Shown here: one piece after another, positions 1 through 6,855 of the stretch
Layout of the letters: every line of letters starts with the position of its first letter
Numbering within the stretch: position 1 is the stretch's first letter
NCBI GenBank assembly: GCA_947071365.1
Contig: CAMTFT010000068.1
Coordinates: 1 to 7,605, forward strand
Direction: 5' to 3'
Length of the DNA stretch: 7,605 nt
DNA from: an uncultured bacterium
GTDB lineage: Bacteria; Bacillota; Clostridia; Lachnospirales; Lachnospiraceae
Program-made: the position numbers and the translations under genes
Notes under the pieces: generated by a model
Told to the model about the DNA's origin: nothing
The model's database searches: none
The model's input: the letters and a program-made list of their open reading frames with translations, nothing else

Positions 1-45
1 ACACCTATTAAGTCGTCGGCAGCGTCAGATGTGTATAAGAGACAG
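1..45 (+). other. Illumina Nextera i5-side adapter (artefact, not genomic)
   Basis: Bases 1-4 (ACAC) match the end of the P5 flow-cell primer. Bases 5-12 (CTATTAAG) match the Nextera i5 index that I recall as S518. Bases 13-26 are TCGTCGGCAGCGTC, the read 1 adapter. Bases 27-45 are AGATGTGTATAAGAGACAG, the 19-bp transposase mosaic end. This is library DNA left on the contig, so genomic sequence starts at 46. Confidence 0.98.
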
Positions 46-47
46 GT

Positions 48-79
48 AAAAGGCAGCCGTGAAATATAGGCTGCCTTTT
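48..79 (+). terminator. Intrinsic terminator of an unseen upstream gene
   Basis: An 11-bp perfect inverted repeat, AAAAGGCAGCC (48-58) and GGCTGCCTTTT (69-79), encloses a 10-nt loop. It ends in four T on the plus strand and, by symmetry, four T on the minus strand, so it could act in both directions. The gene it serves lies to the left and was lost at the contig edge. It insulates the following gene, which therefore needs its own promoter. The T-run is short, so strength is uncertain. Confidence 0.7.
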
Positions 80-113
80 GTGCAGAACAGGAAACGGAAA
101 CAGGGCCGCAACT

Positions 114-136
114 TGGTATAATAATTATGGTAAAAT
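114..136 (+). promoter_or_regulatory. Extended -10 promoter, possibly doubled
   Basis: TGGTATAAT at 114-122 is a perfect extended -10 (TGn plus TATAAT). A second, weaker copy, TGGTAAAAT, follows at 128-136. No good TTGACA-like -35 lies at the right distance upstream, which is normal for extended -10 promoters. A start near 129 would leave a leader of roughly 90 nt before the ATG at 218. It sits just after the terminator at 48-79 and so is the natural promoter for the two secreted SH3 proteins. Confidence 0.55.
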
Positions 137-137
137 A

Positions 138-190
138 TGCCGCAAATCAGCAGAAAGCAAATGGCTGTGGCCGGATAGGGCGCTGCGGCA
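138..190 (+). promoter_or_regulatory. Inverted repeat in the 5' leader
   Basis: TGCCGCA (138-144) is the exact reverse complement of TGCGGCA (184-190), with 39 nt between. In the leader RNA this could close a large stem ending about 14 nt before the ribosome site. No T-run follows, so it is not a terminator. A 7-bp match over this distance may be chance, and I recognise no riboswitch class here. Confidence 0.2.
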
Positions 191-217
191 AAAGGGTGAA
201 AAAGAAGGGAGAAACAT

Positions 218-1270
218 ATGAGAATTACGTTTAAGAAACTGACAGCCGTTATGCTGGCTGTCGTAATTTTCTGTACCTGCATACCGGTGGAGCCTGTTTC
301 GGCGGCTTCCTACGCGAACTTTTCCGCAGGGCAGATGCTGATCGTGACAGAGCCGGAGGGCGTAAATATGCATCAGACGCCGCAGGCTTTGGCAGCCAAC
401 CGTGTTATGACGCTGGGCCGGGGCAATCATCTGTATGTAAGCCAGATCAATTATCAGACGGGCTGGATGTTGGTGACATGCGGCGGTCACACCGGCTGGG
501 TGTACGGCCAGGAAGGGTGGTTCGCACCGTATAATGCTGCTCCCAGCGTGTATACTTATTCACAGAATATGCAGGCAAAGGTTCTGGCAAGCGCACTGAA
601 TGTACATAAAGAGCCGGTGAAGCTGAGCAGCAATATTCTGGATGACCTGTACAAGGGACAGGTAGTGGACGCATTGGGCTACACGAATACGGGCTGGACG
701 AAGGTGAGCTATTACAGAGGCAGCAGCCGTATTGAGGGATACGTATCCTCCGCCTGGGTGAGCGTAACTGTAAAGCCCGCAGCGACGAAGCCGGAGAAAT
801 TTACAACCATATACGGATACAGCGCGGCAGTGAAGAGTACATGTTCTGCGCTGAACGTGCATTGCTCACCAAGCACGTCTGCTGACGTGATCACGAGCAT
901 CTATTCCGGGGATGTGGTAAACATTCTGGCACAGTCCAAGACGTGGTACAGGATTTCCCTGAACGTGAACGGAAATATGCGCACCGGCTATATTTACCGG
1001 TCTTATACGAAGAAAAAGGACGCTATGGCGAACCTGCGTCTCAGTGTTTCATCAAAGACATTGAAGAGAAAGGCAAAATATCACGTCCTGATTCGGGGCA
1101 ATACGGGGATGAGCCTGAAGGCCACCTGGAAAACAAGCAATAAGAAAGTGGCAACAGTCAGCAAAAAGGGTTATGTTACAGCAAAAAAGAAGGGAACCGC
1201 TAAGATTACGTGTACGATCAAAGTAGGAAAGCGGACGAAGAAGCTGACCTGCAAGATAAAGGTAAAATAG
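218..1270 (+). CDS. Secreted triple SH3_3 protein with basic Big_2 C-terminal domain
   Basis: This is a 350-residue exported protein, probably acting in or on the cell wall. Residues 1-30 form a signal peptide: KK, a hydrophobic core, then cleavage near VSA-AS. Three bacterial SH3 (SH3_3-like) domains follow at about 40-104, 119-183 and 203-263; the last two carry the typical 'ALNVH..P' strand and end in G-Y-V/I-x-S. Residues 273-350 form a Big_2 Ig-like domain with the hallmark pattern W-K-T-S-N-x-x-V-A-T-V-S-x-x-G-x-V-T-A. From 280 to 350 I count 24 Lys/Arg and no Asp/Glu, which suggests contact with anionic wall polymers (inference). SH3_3 domains commonly bind peptidoglycan, but no enzyme domain is present, so this looks like a binding or scaffold protein. 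The start is supported by GGGAG at 207-211, 6 nt before ATG. The next gene follows after 40 bp and is probably co-transcribed. Confidence 0.9.
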   Translation: MRITFKKLTAVMLAVVIFCTCIPVEPVSAASYANFSAGQMLIVTEPEGVNMHQTPQALAANRVMTLGRGNHLYVSQINYQTGWMLVTCGGHTGWVYGQEGWFAPYNAAPSVYTYSQNMQAKVLASALNVHKEPVKLSSNILDDLYKGQVVDALGYTNTGWTKVSYYRGSSRIEGYVSSAWVSVTVKPAATKPEKFTTIYGYSAAVKSTCSALNVHCSPSTSADVITSIYSGDVVNILAQSKTWYRISLNVNGNMRTGYIYRSYTKKKDAMANLRLSVSSKTLKRKAKYHVLIRGNTGMSLKATWKTSNKKVATVSKKGYVTAKKKGTAKITCTIKVGKRTKKLTCKIKVK

Positions 1271-1310
1271 TATTTCAGGGGATGTAAAAAACAGACGGAG
1301 GATCAGAATA

Positions 1311-2960
1311 ATGAAAAGGCGAATGATAACGGCAATTGTCTGTGCATCGATCGGCGTCCTGGCCGGAGGCATCAGCGCGCAGGCCGCTGTGGCGGATAAC
1401 GCAGTCAGTCAGGCATACAATGAGGCCGTAAGGATGGAGGAGAATCTGGACGGCTTTGACGTGACAGTGAAGGGAACTGTCAGCATCGCGGGGCAGCCGG
1501 CCAGCGCGGAAAAGACGATCAAAATACAGACCAGCGGGCTGCGCTCTGACGGGAAGCTGCAGGCTGCCATCGATATTCAGACTTCAGAGGGAGAGAAGCA
1601 GCAGTATTTCAAGGATGGCTGTTTTTATTCCAATCAGACCGGAAGCAACCGGAAATACGCCATGAGCGAGGAGATCATGACGGAGCTTCTGAATTATTAC
1701 GTATATCTGGATTTTAATTCCGAATATCTGTCGATGCTGGAGGCGGAGAATAACGCGGACGGCACGGTGACGTACACCTTTGCCGCATCACCGGATACGG
1801 TGGGCGGATATGCGGACAAGCTTCTGGAGGGAGCGCAGGAAGAGCACAGGATCGACATTATCTCTCTGCAGGGAATGGTGGAAGCAGATAAGAACGGAAT
1901 GATCACAGAGCGTAAAATAGAGATGGCCTATACGATAAAGAGCGGCGACCAGCCGCAGCTCTGCATCCTGAATTCCCAGGCGGTATTCAACCGCATAGGG
2001 GCGGTTTCCGTATCTTTTCCGGATCTTTCCTCCTACAGTGAAAAGGAGCAAAATGAGCCGGCGGTCAGCATTACGAAGGAGAGCAGGACACTGTATGCCA
2101 CAGCAGATCTGAATGTGCGGGCGCAGAACAATGTGACCTCCGCTGTGCTGGGTGGCATTCCGGCAGGGGAAACCATGCAGGAAACAGGCTATACACAGGA
2201 CGGATGGATCCAGATCAGCTACAACGGCGCATCAGCGTATGTCAGCGGAAACTATGTGAGCGCTACAAAACCGGTGATCATCAAGGCCATGAGCGGAGAC
2301 ATGTATGCAACCGGCCAGGTAAATGTGCGGGATACGTACTCCACGGACAGCAGGGTGCTGGGTGTGCTTTCAGCCGGAGAAGCGGTGGCTACGACGGGAT
2401 TTACGGACAACAACTGGATCGAGGTAAAGTATAACGGACAGACTGCGTACGTGTACGCGGATTACCTTAGCTGGGACGCTCCTGTCGTGAAGAAAAATAC
2501 TTTCAGCGGGTATCTGGAGGGCTACGTGGTGGATGCCACGACGAACGGTCTTTCTCTGGAGACGAGCAACGGAAGCGATTACTATTTTTATACCGGAGAC
2601 GCGTACAAAAATACGGTGGACGGTATTTTGATCGGAGACTGGATCGGCGTTTCCTACACCTTCGATGGCAGCAATTATATTGCTTCTGAGGTGGACGATT
2701 ACAACGACCATAATTACAACTATAATTATGACAGCGGAAACGTGATGAATGACAACAATTACAGTGACGGTTATCAGGATATGGAATCCTACGGCACGGT
2801 GATCGCATATGGAATGTCTGCTATCACGGTGGCGCTGGATAACGGAATTACATTAAGTGCAGCGAAGGACAATGTGACGATCTACGGCAGTATGTATGAA
2901 GGGGCATACGTTCTGGTGGATTACATCGGAGATTATATGTACGAGATTACGGAGATATAG
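1311..2960 (+). CDS. Secreted SH3_3 protein with N-terminal lipoprotein-like domain
   Basis: This is a 549-residue exported protein. Residues 1-26 are a signal peptide (KRR, hydrophobic core, AQA-A site, no lipobox Cys). Residues about 28-240 resemble the DUF6612/LolA-like beta folds of clostridial lipoproteins: an N-terminal helix with 'NLDGFDVTVKGTVSI', then a 'YFKDGCFYSN' strand. That assignment is tentative. Two SH3_3 domains lie at about 258-317 and 329-388; both contain 'NVR', then GxxxAGE, W-I-x-V/I-x-Y-N-G and a Y-V end. Two C-terminal beta units of about 60 residues (401-462 and 493-549) resemble each other. They are joined by an Asn/Tyr/Asp-rich linker (463-492) with an NYNYNY run. 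GGAGG at 1297-1301 lies 9 nt before ATG. It is co-oriented with the SH3/Big_2 gene 40 bp upstream and is followed by a strong terminator, so the two form a unit. Wall-associated binding is likely; specific function is unknown. Confidence 0.9.
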   Translation: MKRRMITAIVCASIGVLAGGISAQAAVADNAVSQAYNEAVRMEENLDGFDVTVKGTVSIAGQPASAEKTIKIQTSGLRSDGKLQAAIDIQTSEGEKQQYFKDGCFYSNQTGSNRKYAMSEEIMTELLNYYVYLDFNSEYLSMLEAENNADGTVTYTFAASPDTVGGYADKLLEGAQEEHRIDIISLQGMVEADKNGMITERKIEMAYTIKSGDQPQLCILNSQAVFNRIGAVSVSFPDLSSYSEKEQNEPAVSITKESRTLYATADLNVRAQNNVTSAVLGGIPAGETMQETGYTQDGWIQISYNGASAYVSGNYVSATKPVIIKAMSGDMYATGQVNVRDTYSTDSRVLGVLSAGEAVATTGFTDNNWIEVKYNGQTAYVYADYLSWDAPVVKKNTFSGYLEGYVVDATTNGLSLETSNGSDYYFYTGDAYKNTVDGILIGDWIGVSYTFDGSNYIASEVDDYNDHNYNYNYDSGNVMNDNNYSDGYQDMESYGTVIAYGMSAITVALDNGITLSAAKDNVTIYGSMYEGAYVLVDYIGDYMYEITEI

Positions 2961-2974
2961 CTTGTTCCAGCACA

Positions 2975-3026
2975 GGGCTGCCGGGCGGAGAAAAGGACTG
3001 TTCTCTGTTGCCCGGTGGCCCTTTTT
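2975..3026 (+). terminator. Strong intrinsic terminator or attenuator before the binding-protein gene
   Basis: The left arm 2975-2986 (GGGCTGCCGGGC) pairs with the right arm 3010-3021 (GCCCGGTGGCCC), giving 12 bp with two adjacent GU wobbles. An inner GAGAA/TTCTC stem (2988-2992 with 3001-3005) extends the hairpin. TTTTT follows at 3022-3026. It starts 14 nt after the stop of the upstream gene. The ribosome site of the next gene begins only 8 nt after the T-run, so any transcript reaching that gene must read through this hairpin. Confidence 0.85.
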
Positions 3027-3033
3027 ACATGAA

Positions 3034-3040
3034 AAGGAGG
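3034..3040 (+). promoter_or_regulatory. Ribosome binding site that fixes the binding-protein start
   Basis: AAGGAGG at 3034-3040 is a full Shine-Dalgarno, 9 nt before ATG at 3050. It decides against the in-frame TTG at 3008, which lies before and in the terminator arm, and ATG at 3029, which has no ribosome site. The ATG at 3029 would give a more basic signal-peptide start (MKRRKYNMK), so it cannot be fully excluded. Confidence 0.85.
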
Positions 3041-3049
3041 AAATACAAT

Positions 3050-3808
3050 ATGAAAGCGGGAATTGCGGCGGCTGCACTTTTGCTGGCTCTGGCGGGAACA
3101 TCAGGCCACGTATCGGCATCACCGAAGACATTAAAGGTAGGCGTGCGGGATGATATCATGCATTTCGGATACCTGAATCCAAATACCGGAAAATACTACG
3201 GAATGGAGATCGACCTGGCGTCAGAGCTGGCGGATGCGCTGGGATACGACACGGTGGAGTATATCACCGTACAGCCGGACAATAGGAAACAGATGCTTCT
3301 GGACGGAGAGGTGGACTGTCTGATCGCAGCTTATTCCGTGAGTGAAACGAGACTGGAGAATTTTGATTTTTCTGAGGCTTATTACACAGATTACAGCAGC
3401 ATTATGGTGGAAAAGTCTTCTCTGATCCATGAGATGAGTGATCTGGTGGGGAAAAAGATCGGTGTGCTGGACGGAGCCAATACAGCGCCGAAGCTGGCGA
3501 TAAAGATGACTGAGACGGGTCTGATCGCCTCTGAGGAATCGCTGGAGGACTCTCTGGTGAAAATGGATTCCTACAGTGAACTGTCTGCCTCGCTGGAAGA
3601 GGGAACTGTGGATGCCGTATGTATGGACGGCTGCATTGCCCGGGCGTACATGGAAGATGACCGGGAGATCCTGGAGGATAAGATCGGCCAAGAGGAGTAC
3701 GCAGTGGCGACGCAGAAGGGTTCAGAGCTCAGCGGCCAGGTAGCGGAGGCTGTTTCACAGATGCTGGCAGATGGGACGATTGACGGCCTGATAGAAAAAT
3801 GGAGTTAG
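3050..3808 (+). CDS. Secreted family 3 solute-binding protein (amino-acid binding type)
   Basis: This is a 252-residue periplasmic-binding-protein-like (SBP_bac_3) protein, the usual size for HisJ/GlnH relatives. Residues 1-23 are a signal peptide ending VSA-SP. There is no lipobox Cys, unlike most Gram-positive ABC binding proteins, so it appears to be released or held another way. Family marks include G-M-E-I-D-L-A (51-57) in the first lobe, the S-x-T-R-x-x-x-F-D-F-S segment with Arg101 (equivalent to the ligand carboxylate-binding Arg of HisJ), V-D-A-V-C-M-D with Asp193 (the ligand amino-group position), and a C-terminal 'DGTIDGLIEKW' helix. The key pocket residues are therefore kept, and an amino acid or similar ligand is likely. 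No permease or ATPase gene is adjacent. Its stop codon overlaps the ribosome site of the downstream channel gene, so the two are co-translated, which suggests a sensing partnership. The ligand is unknown. Confidence 0.9.
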   Translation: MKAGIAAAALLLALAGTSGHVSASPKTLKVGVRDDIMHFGYLNPNTGKYYGMEIDLASELADALGYDTVEYITVQPDNRKQMLLDGEVDCLIAAYSVSETRLENFDFSEAYYTDYSSIMVEKSSLIHEMSDLVGKKIGVLDGANTAPKLAIKMTETGLIASEESLEDSLVKMDSYSELSASLEEGTVDAVCMDGCIARAYMEDDREILEDKIGQEEYAVATQKGSELSGQVAEAVSQMLADGTIDGLIEKWS

Positions 3809-3813
3809 GGAGG
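3808..3813 (+). promoter_or_regulatory. Ribosome binding site overlapping the upstream stop codon
   Basis: GGGAGG at 3808-3813 shares its first G with the TAG stop (3806-3808) of the binding-protein gene and lies 9 nt before ATG at 3823. It supports that start over ATG 3799, which overlaps the upstream gene and lacks a ribosome site. The layout implies translational coupling. Confidence 0.8.
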
Positions 3814-3822
3814 AAGGCGAAA

Positions 3823-6774
3823 ATGGCAAAAAAATTGAGAGGGAAAACGATTGCGGCATTTTTGCTGGAGATCATTTGTATTCTGTTGTTCGGTCTTTTT
3901 CTGATAAGGATGCAAACAGACCTTTCCGTCAGCAACCAGCAGGAGAATACGCAGGAGAAGCTGGATGAAATGCAGCAGCTCATTGACAGTGCGGATGAAG
4001 CGGCTGCGCAGAATGAGCAGAGCTACGATGAGGTTTATCAGTCAAAGGCAGCCAGCATAGCTTACATGGCGAACTATGACGAGACCTTTGAGGTGACGGA
4101 TGCGAAGCTGAAGGAACTGGCCGGTATGATGAATGTAAACAACATCCTGATCATCGACCGGGAGGGAAAACAGCTTGCAAAGGCGGAAAAATCTGCCGCT
4201 GATTTTTCATATCACAGATACAATCAGCTTCGGACCGTGTTTGAAACGGGAGAGCCGTCGCAGCCTTTCGAGGTGATCATCGACGGCACGGTGCGCAGGT
4301 ATTACGGTGCCAAGATCGATGAAAAGAGGGAGGCTGTCATCGAACAGGACCCGGAGGAGCTGCATACGCTTCAGGATGACACGTCTTCCTGGAGGAGCAT
4401 ACTGAGCAAGGTAAACGTGGGGCTTAAGGGCTTTGCATTTGCCGTATCGAATCAGGATTATACGTTCCTGTACCATCCCGACGAGGAGCTTAAGGGGCTT
4501 GATTCTCTGGATGCGGGACTGAAGGCAGAGGATCTTTCAGACAACAATTTTGCGTGGATGACCGTGAACGGAGAACGATTTTTCTGCGGTGTAAAGAGCA
4601 TTCCGGCGGACGATGCTTTCGTTGTCTGCGCGGTGCCGGAGGAGGAAATGACTTCATCCACAAATGTTACGGTGGCCGTGGTGCTGTTCATTTTCTTTGT
4701 GGTCATTACTGCAGTGGTGGTATATTCCGTGTTGATTTTGAAGGAGCAGGGCGGTTTTGGCGAACAGGTAAAGGTATTTGGAGGACTGTGCTACAACAGG
4801 ACAGTGGGCAGAAAGCTTCTGACCTTCTCCGGTGTCGGCCTTTTGCTGATCATCATGGTTTCTTTTTACATGCAGACGCTGTTTTCACTCTCCCTCCGGT
4901 CTATGAGCAACAACCGGCAGGTACAGGAGATTGGGGATGTTCTGAAGAAAAATGACGGAGACATTGAGCAGGTGACAGCGCAGTACAACCGCCGTTACCT
5001 GAACAAATGCCAGACTGCGGCGTATATCCTGGGCAGCAATCATCAGCTTTGGACGAAGGAAGATCTGGCGCAGCTCAGCAAAGTGCTGGGAGCTGAATTT
5101 TTACTGATTTTTGATAAGGACGGAAAAGAAGTAGTATCGGATTCCTCCTATGTGAATTTTACTGTCAGCAATGATCCTGAGGATCAGTCCTACGAATTCG
5201 GAAGTCTGCTGCAGGGATTGGAATACTTTATTCAGGAGGCACAGCCGGATGAGATCTCCGGTACATACCGCCAGTACATAGGCGCACTTTTGAAGGATGA
5301 AAACGGGGATGCGGACGGATTTGTGCAGATGAGCGTGGTGCCGGACAAGCTGGAGAGCGCGCTTCAGACAACGACGCTTCCGGCAGTCCTTGGGGGCGTG
5401 AAGGCCAGCGCAGGCGGCTTTGCATTTGCCGTGGATAAGGAGACACAGTGCTTTACATACTTCCCGGATGAACGGATAAACGGAAAGAGTGCGTTGGAAT
5501 ACGGCATGAAGGAGAATCAGTTCCGCGATGGATACTGTGATTATATTACGGTAGATCACCGGAAATATTTTGCTTCCGGGCTGGAAACAGACAGCAGCTT
5601 TATTTACGTGGCAGTGCCGCAGGAAAGGCTGATGGCGACGAGGATTTCGGTGGCTCTGGCCAGCGGAGCAGCCAGCTTCATCTGCCTGCTTTTCGTATTT
5701 TTGCTTCTGGCATTTGGAGGCAAAAACAAAGCAATATCCGTTGTGGAGCAGGGGGAAATGACCGCCCATGGGCCGATGGTGGAAGTGATGATGCCGGACG
5801 GTTCCACAAAGAAAACGGAGGCGGCAGCCAACCGGTGGTCAAACTCCGGTATCAGTTGGAAGGAAAAAACGTCGGAGCAGAAGATACTTTCAGTTTTGCA
5901 GGGAATGATGTCGGTACTGGCGCTGGCTATCTGCGTTGCAGTGCTGTTCAAGGACCGCTTCTTCTCCGGAGAGTCAATCTTCCTGCATATCATTGAAGGC
6001 AACTGGGAGCACAGCCTGAATGTGTTCGCGCTGACGGGGTGCATCATGATCGTCTGTGTTGGCAGCGTGGTAGTTCTGATCCTCCGTGAAATACTCCGGC
6101 TCCTTTCAAGGGCCATGAACGCGAAGGGGGCGACGATCTGCCATCTGCTGCGCAATTTTATAAAATATCTGTTCGTAATTGCCATGCTATATTACTGCTT
6201 CGCGCTGTTCGGCGTGGATACACAGACGCTGCTGGCATCCGCAGGAATTCTGTCACTTGTCATCGGCCTTGGAGCAAAGGAGCTTGTTTCGGATATTCTG
6301 GCGGGGCTGTTCATCATCTTTGAGGGAGAATTCCAGGTGGGCGATATCGTCACCGTCGGAGACTGGCGGGGAACCGTGCAGGAGATCGGCGTGCGTACGA
6401 CAAAAATCATGGATGCGGGAGAAAATGTGAAGATCATCAGCAACAGCGCGGTAAGCGGCGTCATCAACATGACGAAGCGCAATTCGTACTGCTACTGTGA
6501 GCTGGGCCTTGGAATCACGGCGGAGATTACGCTGGAGCGCATCGAGGAGGTTCTGGAGCAGGAGCTGCCGGGCCTGAAAAAGAAGCTGCCCGCGATTCTG
6601 TCCGGGCCTTCCTACAACGGCGTATATTCTTTAAGCGGCAGCAATGTAAATGTCCGGCTTGTAGCGGAGTGTAACGAGGCGGATAAGGCGAAGCTTGGAA
6701 GAGATATGACCCGTGAGATGAAGCTGATTCTGGATAAGCACGGTATAATGCTTAATTCGGCGAGCCATTCATGA
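3823..6774 (+). CDS. MscS-family channel with two tandem Cache-like sensor modules
   Basis: This 983-residue membrane protein is several times the size of classical MscS (about 286). I see eight membrane segments: about 11-29, 281-305, 332-354, 607-631, 690-709, 732-756, 777-797, and the pore helix 801-834. Topology is N-in and C-in. Two extracellular regions of about 250 residues (30-280 and 355-606) are homologous: 'ILIIDREGK' matches 'LLIFDKDGK', GFAFAV occurs at 203 and 532, and each has an F/Y-H/F-P-D-E strand. They look like Cache sensors (moderate confidence). A cytosolic linker (632-689) joins them to the channel. The channel core is clear: 'GILSLVIGLGAKELVSDILAGLFIIFEGEFQVGD', then the beta-domain 'DWRGTVQEIGVRTTKI' and the MscS C-terminal alpha/beta fold, which stops at residue 983 without a tail. 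The PNG motif of E. coli MscS is replaced by ISNSAV. It is coupled to the binding protein upstream. Gating by ligand as well as tension is an inference. Confidence 0.9.
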   Translation: MAKKLRGKTIAAFLLEIICILLFGLFLIRMQTDLSVSNQQENTQEKLDEMQQLIDSADEAAAQNEQSYDEVYQSKAASIAYMANYDETFEVTDAKLKELAGMMNVNNILIIDREGKQLAKAEKSAADFSYHRYNQLRTVFETGEPSQPFEVIIDGTVRRYYGAKIDEKREAVIEQDPEELHTLQDDTSSWRSILSKVNVGLKGFAFAVSNQDYTFLYHPDEELKGLDSLDAGLKAEDLSDNNFAWMTVNGERFFCGVKSIPADDAFVVCAVPEEEMTSSTNVTVAVVLFIFFVVITAVVVYSVLILKEQGGFGEQVKVFGGLCYNRTVGRKLLTFSGVGLLLIIMVSFYMQTLFSLSLRSMSNNRQVQEIGDVLKKNDGDIEQVTAQYNRRYLNKCQTAAYILGSNHQLWTKEDLAQLSKVLGAEFLLIFDKDGKEVVSDSSYVNFTVSNDPEDQSYEFGSLLQGLEYFIQEAQPDEISGTYRQYIGALLKDENGDADGFVQMSVVPDKLESALQTTTLPAVLGGVKASAGGFAFAVDKETQCFTYFPDERINGKSALEYGMKENQFRDGYCDYITVDHRKYFASGLETDSSFIYVAVPQERLMATRISVALASGAASFICLLFVFLLLAFGGKNKAISVVEQGEMTAHGPMVEVMMPDGSTKKTEAAANRWSNSGISWKEKTSEQKILSVLQGMMSVLALAICVAVLFKDRFFSGESIFLHIIEGNWEHSLNVFALTGCIMIVCVGSVVVLILREILRLLSRAMNAKGATICHLLRNFIKYLFVIAMLYYCFALFGVDTQTLLASAGILSLVIGLGAKELVSDILAGLFIIFEGEFQVGDIVTVGDWRGTVQEIGVRTTKIMDAGENVKIISNSAVSGVINMTKRNSYCYCELGLGITAEITLERIEEVLEQELPGLKKKLPAILSGPSYNGVYSLSGSNVNVRLVAECNEADKAKLGRDMTREMKLILDKHGIMLNSASHS

Positions 6775-6855
6775 GTTGAATAGAAAGTATGGGGCCCAAT
6801 GGGCGGCCAGGCGGGAGTTTGTGGATTACGATAAAAGATGAGAAGATGTGGGAGG

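Noticed and set aside
48..79. Link between the left terminator (GGCTGCC) and the right hairpin (AGGCTGCG) as a shared repeat of a mobile element
   Set aside because: Only about 7 bases are shared, within ordinary GC-rich terminator stems, and both contig ends are set by library tagmentation rather than by an element boundary.
2911..2939. TTCTGG plus TATATG as a promoter for the binding-protein gene inside the preceding gene
   Set aside because: The -35 is a poor match and the -10 matches only 4 of 6; any transcript would still meet the terminator at 2975-3026. Not strong enough to list.
3799..3822. Upstream start codon of the channel gene (ATG 3799)
   Set aside because: It overlaps the binding-protein end and has no Shine-Dalgarno, while ATG 3823 has GGGAGG at good spacing and begins with a normal membrane-protein N-terminus.
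5101..5769. 222-residue open frame on the minus strand inside the channel gene
   Set aside because: It is antisense to a clearly coding region, has no recognisable domain and no ribosome site; it is a shadow frame.
6791..6808. GCCC-AAT-GGGC hairpin as a terminator for the channel or toxin gene
   Set aside because: The stem is only 4 bp (6794-6804) and no T-run follows on either strand.
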